This document shows, one piece after another, positions 27,834 through 36,846 of a DNA stretch of 48,274 nt; the stretch's first letter is position 1, and every line of letters starts with the position of its first letter. The notes under the pieces are model-generated. The model was not told the DNA's origin. It ran no database searches and worked only from the letters and a program-made list of their open reading frames with translations. The stretch is from Clostridiales bacterium GWD2_32_19 (lineage in GTDB: Bacteria > Bacillota > Clostridia > Lachnospirales > UBA12420). Where the stretch lies: the NCBI GenBank assembly GCA_001795385.1, contig MGOU01000017.1, forward strand, positions 1 to 48,274, read 5' to 3'. The translations under genes and the position numbers were made by a program.

Positions 27834-27861
27834 TTGAAAAATGATACAAATGTGATATAAT
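27834..27861 (+). promoter_or_regulatory. Promoter of the helicase gene with long leader
   Basis: TTGAAA (27834-27839) and TATAAT (27856-27861), 16-nt spacing. Transcription near 27868 leaves about 180 nt of untranslated leader before the gene. The leader can fold weakly (ACCTCC with GGGGGTAGGT near 27992-28023), but matches nothing I know. Confidence 0.55.
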
Positions 27862-28047
27862 GACATTATTGATAAAAATAGAACGATGAGAATGCAAATA
27901 AATTATAGATGTATTACTGAAATCATAGGTAATGTAAAATGATATGAAAACTTTAAAAAAGAACTTCACCCGAAGATTGTCATATCAAAATAACCTCCTT
28001 GCAATGACAGACTGGGGGTAGGTCAAATAATATAAGGGGTATCATAT

Positions 28048-31000
28048 ATGAGAAGGATATTGAGAGAAAAGCAATTATTGAATTTGAGCATGGTAAGACA
28101 TGAGGCTACTAGGGACAAGACTTATAGTGATGGTGTAGACTATTATTTAGATGGAAATATTTTAAATATGGAGTATTTTGATGATGAAATTAAGGTAATT
28201 GGTACTGTGGAAGGGAGAGACGAATATTATCAGAAGGTAATATTTGAAGATAAGAGTTTTGAGGAGATTAAAAAGTTCCAGTGCACATGTCCAGCATATT
28301 TTTTGTATCCAGGACTGTGTAAGCATTTGGTGGCTATTTTGCTTGCCTTCTCTAATGAAGGAACTGTACAAAAAAGTCTATATGAGAATGATATACGATC
28401 TATGAAAAATATATTTAAGAGTGATAAACTTGAGGCTTTAAAAAAAATAATCGCACCTGAGGTTGTGTTACAGGATAAAAAACAAGTCTATATTAAGCCG
28501 ATGATAAGAAGAGAAAATAATAGATATAGTAGGCAAAACCTCATGGAAGTTACTTTTATGGTAAGGCAAGAGGGTGGAAGAGAATATAAGATGCAGCATA
28601 TATCAAGGTTTGCAGATAGTTATACGAGAAAGTCGAGTTATGAATTTGCAAAAAAACTTATATATAATCCAAAGGAACATTTCTTGAACGAGAATACACA
28701 AAAGCTCATAAAACACATATATGAGAACTCTAAAGATGGTTTAGATAATTATCAATCAGCCTATAGAGGAGAGATTTTTTTAAATGATAGGACAGCGGAA
28801 AGTTTTTTAAGGGTTTTATATACATGGGAGATTCCTTTTGATTATGAGGATGCACATGTGATAATAAAAAATGCCGTAATAGAAGATGAGAGTCTTGAAC
28901 TGAATGTTATGATTGAAAAGGATATGGATGATACTAGGATAAAATATAATGGTGAAAGAACAAAAAGCATGATACCAATGGTTGCAAATGGAAGCTTCTT
29001 AGTTTATGGAAACAGTTTGAATTCAGAACAAAAAATATGGTATGTGGCGGATGAAAAAAAGGCTAAGTACGAGTTTGTTCGCTATATGGGAGAAAATGAT
29101 GGTAATGTGAATCTAGGTAAGTGTGGACATGAGGACATTGCGGTTATTGTTTCTAATATGAATAAAGTAGTTAAAAACTTTGCTATTGCAAAGAATTTAT
29201 CTGACAATATAGTAAAGGAAGATTTATTTTCAACTGCCTATTTAGATAAGTACGAAGACGGTATAAGTATAAAACTTGAATACATTTATGGTGGAGAGAG
29301 GATTAATCCACTTTTGACAGAAAAATCAGAGAAGATAATTATGAGAGATGATAAAAAAGAGAGTGAAATAAAGATTTGTCTAGAAAATATAGGATTTAGT
29401 CAGGAAAAAGATATATATGCCCTTCAAAATATGGATCACATATATGATTTTGTAAGCAATGATTTAGAAGATTTAAAACTAAAGGTTGATGAAATATACT
29501 ACAGTGATAATTTTAAAATGATAAAAATAAATCCAAAGACAAGCTTTAAAGCTAGTACGCGTATGGTAAATAATAATTTACTCGATATCACTTTTGATTA
29601 CGGGGATATAAAGAAAGAAGAAATCCGTGATATTTTGCATGCATTTAAGCAAAAAAAGAAATACCATAGATTAAAAGATGGCAGCTTTGTAAATTTAGAT
29701 GATGAAAATATATTGCAAATGCAGGAAATTATTGATGATTTAGATATAAACGATAAAAAGCTTCTAGAAGAAAACATAAAAATACCAATATTCAGGCTAA
29801 TGTATCTTGATAGTAAATTAAAAAGCCTTGATAACTTTATTTTGGATAAGGATAAACTGTTAAATAAGTTGATTAAAGACATAAGGACAGGCACCGATAT
29901 AAAGCATGAGGTACCAACTGAAGTCAAAGGAGTACTTCGTGAATATCAAGAAGAAGGATATAAATGGCTTAAGACTCTTGATCATTATAATTTTGGGGGA
30001 ATACTTGCTGACGATATGGGACTTGGGAAAACATTGCAGTTTATTTCATTCTTGCTATCAGTAAATAGTGAGAAGAAGTATCCCAATTTACTGATAACTC
30101 CAACTTCAATTGTGTATAACTGGCAATCTGAGATTGAAAAATTTGCGAGTGGCAAGTTTAAAGTAGGCATAATATCAGGAAATAAGGGTGAGAGAACTGC
30201 AGTTTTAGAAAACTATATGGATTATGACATACTTATCACTTCATATCCATTAATCAGGCGAGATGGTCATCTATATGAAGAAAAGAATTTTGAGTATGTG
30301 GTATTAGATGAGGCACAGCATATAAAAAATCATACTTCTATCACTGCAAGAACAACGAAGATATTGAATGCAAAAAGAAGATTTGCACTAACAGGAACTC
30401 CAATAGAAAATAATTTACTGGAGTTGTGGTCAATATTCGATTTTATACTTCCAGGATATTTGCATTCGTATAATAAATTTTTAACTAGATATGACAGAAA
30501 AATAGTTCAAGAAAATGATAAAAGAGTTTTAGAAAATTTGAACAGACATATTGCTCCCTTTATACTAAGACGATTAAAGAAAGATGTACTTAAAGAACTT
30601 CCTGACAAAATAGAAACAGAAATGATAACAGAGCTTACAGCCGAGCAAAAGAAGATGTATGTAGCAGAGCTAAGCAAAGCTAAAAAAGAAATAAGTGATG
30701 AGATAGAAAACGAGGGATTTCAAAGAAGTAAGATAAAGATACTTGCAATACTTACGAGATTAAGACAAATTTGTTGTCATCCGGCAGTTTTTGCTGAAGG
30801 ATATAAAGGTGGAAGTGGTAAGCTTGAGCTATTAAATGAGCTTGTTGACGAGATTATAGAAAGAAATGGAAAGGCATTAGTTTTTTCACAATTTACATCA
30901 ATGCTTTCAATAATACAAGATGAACTAAAGAAAAAAGGCATAGAATATCTGTACCTAGACGGAAAAGTCAAAGCAAGTAAAAGACTAGAAATTGTAAATG

Positions 31001-31323
31001 AGTTTAACAATGGCCCCATAAAGATTTTCCTGATATCTTTAAAAGCAGGAGGAACGGGTCTAAATCTGACTAGTGCTGACACTGTAATACATTATGACCC
31101 ATGGTGGAACCCAGCAGTTGAGACACAAGCCACTGATAGAGCACATCGTATTGGACAAAAAAAGGTAGTGCAAGTAATAAAAATAATTACAAAAGGAACT
31201 ATAGAAGAAAAGATATATGAGATGCAACAAAAGAAAAGAGAATTGATAGATTCAGTAATAAAAGAAGATGCAAGCCCGATACTTTCGTTATCAGAGAAGG
31301 ATATATATAGTTTGTTTGAGTAG
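28048..31323 (+). CDS. SWIM zinc-finger SNF2-family helicase
   Basis: A 1091-residue Swi2/Snf2 ATPase. A SWIM zinc finger lies at residues ~78-93 (C-T-C-P ... C-K-H). Residues ~100-620 resemble the bacterial SNF2-associated region. The motor domain follows: D-D-M-G-L-G-K-T (Walker A, ~654), D-E-A-Q-H (~754), L-T-G-T-P-I-E-N-N, then the second RecA lobe with V-F-S-Q-F, G-G-T-G-L-N-L and A-T-D-R-A-H-R-I-G-Q (~1028). Such enzymes translocate on double-stranded DNA and remodel protein-DNA complexes; bacterial members are linked to RNA polymerase recycling or genome maintenance. The length is normal and the gene is complete. No restriction or defence genes adjoin it. Confidence 0.92.
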   Translation: MRRILREKQLLNLSMVRHEATRDKTYSDGVDYYLDGNILNMEYFDDEIKVIGTVEGRDEYYQKVIFEDKSFEEIKKFQCTCPAYFLYPGLCKHLVAILLAFSNEGTVQKSLYENDIRSMKNIFKSDKLEALKKIIAPEVVLQDKKQVYIKPMIRRENNRYSRQNLMEVTFMVRQEGGREYKMQHISRFADSYTRKSSYEFAKKLIYNPKEHFLNENTQKLIKHIYENSKDGLDNYQSAYRGEIFLNDRTAESFLRVLYTWEIPFDYEDAHVIIKNAVIEDESLELNVMIEKDMDDTRIKYNGERTKSMIPMVANGSFLVYGNSLNSEQKIWYVADEKKAKYEFVRYMGENDGNVNLGKCGHEDIAVIVSNMNKVVKNFAIAKNLSDNIVKEDLFSTAYLDKYEDGISIKLEYIYGGERINPLLTEKSEKIIMRDDKKESEIKICLENIGFSQEKDIYALQNMDHIYDFVSNDLEDLKLKVDEIYYSDNFKMIKINPKTSFKASTRMVNNNLLDITFDYGDIKKEEIRDILHAFKQKKKYHRLKDGSFVNLDDENILQMQEIIDDLDINDKKLLEENIKIPIFRLMYLDSKLKSLDNFILDKDKLLNKLIKDIRTGTDIKHEVPTEVKGVLREYQEEGYKWLKTLDHYNFGGILADDMGLGKTLQFISFLLSVNSEKKYPNLLITPTSIVYNWQSEIEKFASGKFKVGIISGNKGERTAVLENYMDYDILITSYPLIRRDGHLYEEKNFEYVVLDEAQHIKNHTSITARTTKILNAKRRFALTGTPIENNLLELWSIFDFILPGYLHSYNKFLTRYDRKIVQENDKRVLENLNRHIAPFILRRLKKDVLKELPDKIETEMITELTAEQKKMYVAELSKAKKEISDEIENEGFQRSKIKILAILTRLRQICCHPAVFAEGYKGGSGKLELLNELVDEIIERNGKALVFSQFTSMLSIIQDELKKKGIEYLYLDGKVKASKRLEIVNEFNNGPIKIFLISLKAGGTGLNLTSADTVIHYDPWWNPAVETQATDRAHRIGQKKVVQVIKIITKGTIEEKIYEMQQKKRELIDSVIKEDASPILSLSEKDIYSLFE

Positions 31324-31373
31324 GACAAAAAAAGACCGTCCGAAACTAATCATAAATAGTATATAATATTACG

Positions 31374-31423
31374 GTTTTATAAAAGATGTTGGAGGTGTAA
31401 ACTTCCAACATCTTTTATAAAAC
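31374..31423. repeat. Long perfect hairpin
   Basis: A 20-bp perfect inverted repeat (31374-31393 with 31404-31423), extendable by 2 bp with one G-T pair, lies 51 nt after the helicase stop. It lacks a T tract on the plus strand. It may still terminate helicase transcription, or act as a barrier between converging transcripts. Confidence 0.75.
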
Positions 31424-31667
31424 AAAAAAAAGACTTGAAAGTCAAAAGCAAACCCGCGCGAAGTTTGAATTTAAAATCCAAGTAAGACCGCCCAAAATGT
31501 GTCCTTTCAAGTCTTGTTATTTTGTCTAAAAAAGACAAAAACAGAAATTAACCCAGATCAACCCTGGCCGGGGTTGAAAGCCTACAAATTACAAAAAAGA
31601 TGTAAGAGTAGGTGGCAAAAGCCTCCAAATATAATTTCGAAACGATGCTACGCATATCTCTATGCCT
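31424..31667 (-). ncRNA. Candidate minus-strand small RNA, about 240 nt
   Basis: The region between the helicase and tadA has a perfect promoter on the minus strand and ends in a stem followed by eight T residues. Read on the minus strand it contains several hairpins: GCATA-gaga-TATGC, CAACCC/GGGTTG, CTAC/GTAG with an inner TTAC/GTAA, and a 12-bp AAGACTTGAAAG/CTTTCAAGTCTT stem (31504-31515 with 31430-31441) closing about 60 nt. No coding frame is convincing. It does not match SRP, 6S, tmRNA or RNase P RNA as I know them. Confidence 0.5.
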
Positions 31668-31673
31668 TAATAC

Positions 31674-31702
31674 ATTATACTACTAGAAAGTAATTATGTC
31701 AA
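31674..31702 (-). promoter_or_regulatory. Consensus promoter on the minus strand
   Basis: Read on the minus strand: TTGACA (31702-31697), 17 nt, TATAAT (31679-31674). No gene lies downstream on that strand, which points to a non-coding transcript running towards the helicase gene. Confidence 0.75.
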
Positions 31703-31813
31703 TAGTTTGATATAAAAACATAGGAATAAAATGGAAAAAGTATCTATGATTTATTGACTTTATGGAAATAATACTATAAAATATATGATATAAACAAGAA
31801 ATTTGGAAAAAAG

Positions 31814-32326
31814 ATGGTGAAATGCGTGATAGGTGACGATATATACTATATGAAAAAAGCTTTAGTAGAGGCTAATAAGGCATTCAAATTAGAAGAAATA
31901 CCTATAGGAGCCATTATTGTATACGATGGTAAAATTATAGGAAGAGGGTATAATGTTAGAAACTTTAAAAAAAATCCATTGGGACATGCGGAACTTATAG
32001 CAATAAGCAAAGCTTCAAAATATATAGATGATTGGCGACTTGAGAATTGTACTATGTATGTAACTGTTGAACCGTGCCCAATGTGCGCAGGTGCTATAGT
32101 ACAGTCAAGGATAAAAAAATTAGTTTATGGTTGTGACAACCCAAAAGCTGGCTGTTGTGGAAGTATATTAAATATAGTACATGAACCTAAATTTAACCAT
32201 CAGGTTGAAGTCTTAGACGGAGTTTTGGAAAAAGAATGTAGTGAATTAATGAAGGTTTTTTTTGGGGGATTAAGGGAAAAGATATCCCTTTTAAAAGAGA
32301 AAGATAACAATAGTAATATAAAGTAA
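31814..32326 (+). CDS. tadA: tRNA-specific adenosine deaminase
   Basis: A 170-residue enzyme that deaminates A34 to inosine in the tRNA-Arg anticodon. The zinc site is intact: H-A-E near residue 58 (His ligand and catalytic Glu) and P-C-P-M-C near residue 87. G-C-D-N-P-K-A-G-C follows as usual. ATG 31814 is given; GTG 31826 with GGTGA 5 nt upstream is an alternative start. In many Firmicutes the SRP RNA gene follows tadA; I do not see it here. Confidence 0.92.
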   Translation: MVKCVIGDDIYYMKKALVEANKAFKLEEIPIGAIIVYDGKIIGRGYNVRNFKKNPLGHAELIAISKASKYIDDWRLENCTMYVTVEPCPMCAGAIVQSRIKKLVYGCDNPKAGCCGSILNIVHEPKFNHQVEVLDGVLEKECSELMKVFFGGLREKISLLKEKDNNSNIK

Positions 32327-32360
32327 ACCTTAAAATAATTATAAAAATCTGTGAAACTTA

Positions 32361-32387
32361 TAAATATTTATGAATATCTGTCGATAT
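32361..32387 (+). promoter_or_regulatory. Sigma-D (sigma-28) promoter of the flagellar operon
   Basis: TAAA (32361-32364), 15 nt, then GTCGATAT (32380-32387). The consensus is TAAA-N15-GCCGATAT, so seven of eight bases of the -10 element match. Placement before flgM agrees with known sigma-D control of flgM and the hook-associated genes. Confidence 0.8.
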
Positions 32388-32429
32388 ATATTATGAGATA
32401 TTCAATACGATTTAAAGAGGGTGATGACA

Positions 32430-32702
32430 ATGAATATCAAAAGTATTAATCAAATCTACCAAGTGTATAAAAACGCAGGTATAGCTAAAACAGAAAAGAC
32501 AGAGAAAACGGCTAATGTCAAAGATGCGGTAAATATATCACCAGAAGCTAAAGAGTTTCAAACTGCATTCACATCTGCTATGAAAGCAGAAGATGTAAGA
32601 GAAGATCTTGTAAGTGATATAAAGCAAAAAATTGATAAAGGCGAGTATGTAGTAGATACTGACGACTTGGTAGATAAAATAATGAATAAGAATAAGAAAT
32701 AA
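32430..32702 (+). CDS. flgM: Anti-sigma-28 factor
   Basis: A 90-residue protein of the FlgM family: N-terminal M-N-I-K-S-I-N-Q-I, a charged disordered middle, V-N-I-S-P-E-A-K-E-F, and the C-terminal sigma-binding part with I-K-Q-K-I-D-K-G-E-Y-V-V. FlgM holds the flagellar sigma factor inactive until hook completion lets it be exported. ATG 32430 is chosen, with AGAGGGTGA just upstream. It is the first gene of a flgM-flgN-flgK-flgK-flgL run behind a sigma-D promoter, giving negative feedback on its own operon. Confidence 0.9.
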   Translation: MNIKSINQIYQVYKNAGIAKTEKTEKTANVKDAVNISPEAKEFQTAFTSAMKAEDVREDLVSDIKQKIDKGEYVVDTDDLVDKIMNKNKK

Positions 32703-32743
32703 TATATAGGGAGCTATGTCTCCCTTATATTATTAAGTAGATA

Positions 32744-32830
32744 ACAGAGTACAAATAACAAAGTATAAATAATATATAAGTATAGCACAAAGCTACTGAA
32801 AATATATTTTCTTTGTACTTTGTTATTTGA
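32744..32830. repeat. Palindromic intergenic repeat, copy A
   Basis: ACAGAGTACAAATAACAAAG (32744-32763) is followed about 50 nt later by its approximate inverse ACTTTGTTATTTGA (32817-32830). The same pair of arms occurs at 36754-36827, with a different middle. This looks like a small palindromic repeat family or miniature element lying between flagellar genes. Confidence 0.6.
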
Positions 32831-32865
32831 ACTTTGTACTTTGAATTGTGAACGGAGTGAAACAT

Positions 32866-33375
32866 ATGCCTGGTTTAATATATGATTTAATAGATATATT
32901 AGAAAAAGAATCTGAGTATTACTCTGAGCTTTTGAATAAATCTAAGGAAAAAACTCAGATTGTAATAGAGAATGATGTGGATAAGATTAGACAAATTGCA
33001 AGTGAAGAGCAAATAATAGCTTCTAAAGTTATAAAATTAGAAAAACAGAGAGACAACATAATTAGTGACATATGCTTAGTACTTAATGCTACTAAAAAGA
33101 ACTTTACAATTACTAAACTTATAGAAAAACTTGATAATTCTGAGAATGAACAAAAAAGATTAATTGAAATAAGAGAAGAAATTATTTGTAAAATAAATGA
33201 GTTAAAGAGAGTAAATGAAAAGAATAAATTACTTATTGAACAGGCGTTGGGATTAGTAGATTTCACTTTAAATGCAATTAATAGTAAAAGAGAATATAAA
33301 AATAACGATTACAAATATGGTGGAAAACTAATGGATACTGAAAGAGGAAACAGCTTCTTTGATGCAAAACAATAA
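32866..33375 (+). CDS. flgN: Flagellar chaperone FlgN
   Basis: A 169-residue, highly helical protein, in the position and of the type expected for FlgN, the export chaperone of hook-associated proteins FlgK and FlgL. L-I-D-I-L-E-K-E-S-E-Y-Y at the start and long coiled-coil heptads through residue ~140 fit the family. ATG 32866 is preferred over GTG 32848 because GGAG lies 8 nt before it. FlgN sequences vary strongly, so the assignment rests on both sequence type and context. Confidence 0.82.
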   Translation: MPGLIYDLIDILEKESEYYSELLNKSKEKTQIVIENDVDKIRQIASEEQIIASKVIKLEKQRDNIISDICLVLNATKKNFTITKLIEKLDNSENEQKRLIEIREEIICKINELKRVNEKNKLLIEQALGLVDFTLNAINSKREYKNNDYKYGGKLMDTERGNSFFDAKQ

Positions 33376-33396
33376 CTGTTGGAAAGGGTGATCAAT

Positions 33397-34944
33397 GTGG
33401 GAATAGCAAGTCTAATAAGTGCATCATCTGGATTATATGTAAGCCAAAAGGGATTGCAAGTTACAGGTCAAAACATATCGAATGTTAATACAACAGGATA
33501 CACTAGACAGCAAGTTACGATACAAGAAAAAAGATGTATAAATGTTGGAACTTCAAGCATGCAGATAGGAACTGGCGCAGATGTTGATGAGATAAGGCAA
33601 ATCCGAGATCAGTTTTTAGATACATCATATAGAACAGAATTCGGAAGATATAATTTTTATGAACAACAATATAATGCAATTACAGAAATAGAAAATATTT
33701 TTGCTTCAGATTCGGAAGAAGGTTTCGGATCAACATTATCTAACTACTGGAGTTCATTAAATGAATTATCAAAAAACCCAGAGGGATTAGAAACCAGAGC
33801 AACACTTGTTCAAAATGCGGTTTTGTTGGTTAGTGAAGCAAATAAAATATCAGAGCAGCTATATGATTATCAAACAAATCTAAATACAAAAATAAAGGAA
33901 ACAATTAATAACATAAATGGAATTGCAAAAGAAATATATAATTTAAATGGAAAAATTTCATTAAATGAAATGAGTGGAGACCATGCAAATGACTATAGAG
34001 ACCAGAGGAATAAATTGGTTGATGAATTATCAGGATTGATTCAGATATCATATAAAGAAAAGTCAGATGGAAAATTAGAAATTCTTGCAGAAGGGTATCC
34101 ATTAGTATCAAGTTCAAGTATAAGTAAAATGGAATATGCACAAGTGTCCTCTATGAGCCCACTTATTAAAGCAGTATGGCAAGAAAGTAAGAGAGATGTC
34201 ATAAATACGGATAAAGTTATAGATTCTATAAGCGGTAACGATAGTGGACAACTCAAAAGTCTAATGTATTTAAGAGGAGAAGAAGAAGCAAATTGGACTA
34301 CGCCGGAAGCGGACATGAAAAACTTCACTATACCTAAAATACAGAAGCAATTTGATACCTTGGTACATAACATAGTAACAATGATCAATGATATAATAGC
34401 TCCCCAAAGTGGAGTAGGAGGCCCAACAGGTCTCGATGGAAGTCAAAATATAGAAATATTCTCTAGAAAAAATGTTGAGAGATATGATGCTTCGGGAAAT
34501 TATATTCCAGAAGATCCACTAGATCCTAAAACATTGTATACATCAAGGAATATAAAAATAAATCCCAAAATAGTTACAGATTACAATAAAATTTGTCTAT
34601 CATCAAATGGAGATTACGGCGATAACAGCGTTGTAGAACAAATAATATCAAAGTGGGACGAAGAAGTAATAACATTAAATGACGGTGAATTAGAGCTTAA
34701 TTATAACGATTATTATTCACAATTCATAACGCAAATTGGTACTAAAGGAAATGAAGCAATACAATATGCTGAAAATCAAGAAGTACTAGTAAATCAAATA
34801 GAAAATAAGAGAAATGAAATTGCAGGAGTATCAATAGATGAAGAGATGACAAATATTATGAAATATCAACATGCGTACAATGCATCTGCAAAAGTTGTAA
34901 CCATGATAGACGGTATGTTAGATACAATAATTAATAGAATGTGA
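33397..34944 (+). CDS. flgK: Flagellar hook-associated protein 1 (first copy)
   Basis: A 515-residue FlgK. The N-terminal D0 region has S-G-L-Y-V-S-Q-K-G-L-Q-V-T-G-Q-N-I-S-N and N-T-T-G-Y-T-R-Q. The C-terminus has G-V-S-I-D-E-E-M-T-N-I-M-K-Y-Q-H-A-Y-N-A-S-A-K-V, the rod-type heptad motif. FlgK joins hook and filament. GTG 33397 is chosen because AAAGGGTGA sits before it; the frame extends to 33379. The second flgK-like gene starts 20 nt after this one. The two proteins share the terminal domains but differ in their central parts. Confidence 0.92.
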   Translation: MGIASLISASSGLYVSQKGLQVTGQNISNVNTTGYTRQQVTIQEKRCINVGTSSMQIGTGADVDEIRQIRDQFLDTSYRTEFGRYNFYEQQYNAITEIENIFASDSEEGFGSTLSNYWSSLNELSKNPEGLETRATLVQNAVLLVSEANKISEQLYDYQTNLNTKIKETINNINGIAKEIYNLNGKISLNEMSGDHANDYRDQRNKLVDELSGLIQISYKEKSDGKLEILAEGYPLVSSSSISKMEYAQVSSMSPLIKAVWQESKRDVINTDKVIDSISGNDSGQLKSLMYLRGEEEANWTTPEADMKNFTIPKIQKQFDTLVHNIVTMINDIIAPQSGVGGPTGLDGSQNIEIFSRKNVERYDASGNYIPEDPLDPKTLYTSRNIKINPKIVTDYNKICLSSNGDYGDNSVVEQIISKWDEEVITLNDGELELNYNDYYSQFITQIGTKGNEAIQYAENQEVLVNQIENKRNEIAGVSIDEEMTNIMKYQHAYNASAKVVTMIDGMLDTIINRM

Positions 34945-34964
34945 TTACAAAGAGGTGAGAGAAT

Positions 34965-36752
34965 ATGAGATCTTCGTTTTTGGAATTTAATATAGCAGCA
35001 TCTGGTTTGTTTGCATCACAGAAGGCCCTTAGCGTAGTTAGTAATAACATATCAAATGCAAATACTGTTGGTTATAGCAGACAGGTAGTTAAACAACAAG
35101 CCACCACTCCTATGGCGAGTAGTAATGGTAGAGGCATGACGGGAACGGGTACAGAAATCTTAGATATAAAGCAAATAAGAGATTTATATCTAGATGCTAA
35201 ATATTGGAGCCAGAATTCAAAGCTAGGAAATTCTGAAATTAAAAATAACATGCTTACAAAAATACAGATGCTTTTTAATGAGCCATCTGATAATGGTGTA
35301 AATACAGTTATAAACGATTTCTTTAGTTCTCTATCAGATGTTAGTAAGGATACATCTGATGAATCCTATTATAGTAGTGTAAGAGAATCCGCTACAACTT
35401 TGGTCGGTTTCTTTAACGAAACTGCTAATTCACTTATAACATATCAGCAAGAATTAAATGATGAGATAAAAATAAAGGTAAATCAAATAAATTCTATAGC
35501 ATCTCAAGTGAAATCTTTAAATGAACAAATATATAAATTTGAGATTGACGGAAGTACTGCTAATGATTTGCGCGATCAGAGAGCATTGTTAATAGACGAC
35601 TTATCAAAAATAGTAAATGTACAGGTTGATGAAATTGAAAAGAATTCAAGTTTGGCAGACGGGGCATATTCAGAGTCTGATGAGCTAAAAAGTGATAAGC
35701 ATTTTGTGGTTAAGATAAATGGACAGGTTATTGTAGACCACTATAATGTAAGCCAACTTACAGTGGTTCCGAGAGGTTATAAAAATAACCCTGAAGATAC
35801 AACAGGATTATATGATATAAAGTGGAGTACGGGGCTTGCACTTAACACACAAAATTTAGAAGGTGAATTAAAGGGTTGTTTAGATTTAAGGGATGGAAAT
35901 AATGGAAGTATTTTTACAGGAAATACAAGTGTAGTGGACTTAATGACTAATCAAATAACGGTTAACAATATATCTAGATCAGACATACAGGATACAGGTA
36001 TGCTTAAAGTAGGGAGTTTATATAAAGATTATACTTCATATACATACAATGAAACAACGAAAGAGATAACATTTCAATTATCAGATGCTACTGGAGTAGT
36101 AGTAGGAGATGGTGTAAGTATGGGCTCAGGAACAGATTACAAAGGAGTCCCACACTATTTAAGCAAGCTAAATAAATTTGCTAGAACTTTAGCAATTGCT
36201 TTCAATGAAGGTGAATATTCAGATGGAACAAAGATAGACGGAGTGACAGGAAATACAAATGGATATAGTGCAGATGGTAGCACTGGGAATTATATATTTA
36301 CATATAACCAAACAGGAAAAGGAACATTTGCAAATTATAATAACATTACGGCAATAAACTTTTCTTTATCAAAAGAATTTGGTCAGAATCCTAAAACATT
36401 GGCGATATCAAAGACATTAAATTCAGGAGAGAGTAATAATGAACTTATTAATGAGTTTTTAACAATAAAAGATAACACAAGTTTATTTAAAGAAGGTAAG
36501 GTTTTAGATTTTGTAGGTTCAATAATAGGTGAGATGGCAGTTGATGCAAAATACTCAGGGAATTACGAGAATATACAAACTAATATTATTAATTCAATAA
36601 TAAATCAGAGAACATCTGTGTCAGGTGTAGACTTAAATGAAGAAATGACTAACATGGTAAAATTTCAATCGGCATATAGTGCAGCAGCAAGAATGATATC
36701 TGTAATAGATGAAATTTATGATACTACAATAAATAATATGGGAGCGAGATAG
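34965..36752 (+). CDS. flgK: Flagellar hook-associated protein 1 (second, longer copy)
   Basis: A 595-residue second FlgK-type protein. N-terminus: A-A-S-G-L-F-A-S-Q-K-A-L-S-V-V-S-N-N-I-S-N and N-T-V-G-Y-S-R-Q. C-terminus: G-V-D-L-N-E-E-M-T-N-M-V-K-F-Q-S-A-Y-S-A-A-A-R-M-I. Both ends fit FlgK as well as the first copy does, and identity between the copies is moderate, so this is an old duplication. The extra 80 residues lie in the central exposed domains. A normal ribosome site (AGAGGTGAG) precedes it. Confidence 0.9.
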   Translation: MRSSFLEFNIAASGLFASQKALSVVSNNISNANTVGYSRQVVKQQATTPMASSNGRGMTGTGTEILDIKQIRDLYLDAKYWSQNSKLGNSEIKNNMLTKIQMLFNEPSDNGVNTVINDFFSSLSDVSKDTSDESYYSSVRESATTLVGFFNETANSLITYQQELNDEIKIKVNQINSIASQVKSLNEQIYKFEIDGSTANDLRDQRALLIDDLSKIVNVQVDEIEKNSSLADGAYSESDELKSDKHFVVKINGQVIVDHYNVSQLTVVPRGYKNNPEDTTGLYDIKWSTGLALNTQNLEGELKGCLDLRDGNNGSIFTGNTSVVDLMTNQITVNNISRSDIQDTGMLKVGSLYKDYTSYTYNETTKEITFQLSDATGVVVGDGVSMGSGTDYKGVPHYLSKLNKFARTLAIAFNEGEYSDGTKIDGVTGNTNGYSADGSTGNYIFTYNQTGKGTFANYNNITAINFSLSKEFGQNPKTLAISKTLNSGESNNELINEFLTIKDNTSLFKEGKVLDFVGSIIGEMAVDAKYSGNYENIQTNIINSIINQRTSVSGVDLNEEMTNMVKFQSAYSAAARMISVIDEIYDTTINNMGAR

Positions 36753-36753
36753 T

Positions 36754-36827
36754 ACAGAGTACAAATAACAAACTAAAGGATAAAGAAGTATGTAATGAAA
36801 TTATTTATTTTGTACTTTGTTATTTGA
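36754..36827. repeat. Palindromic intergenic repeat, copy B
   Basis: Arms ACAGAGTACAAATAACAAA (36754-36772) and TTTGTACTTTGTTATTTGA (36809-36827) match those at 32744-32830. The copy lies between the second flgK and flgL. Confidence 0.6.
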
Positions 36828-36846
36828 GAATGGGGGGTGTATATAT

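Noticed and set aside
32327-32429. SRP RNA gene after tadA
   Set aside because: The interval is too short and lacks the GGAAGG/AGCAG domain.
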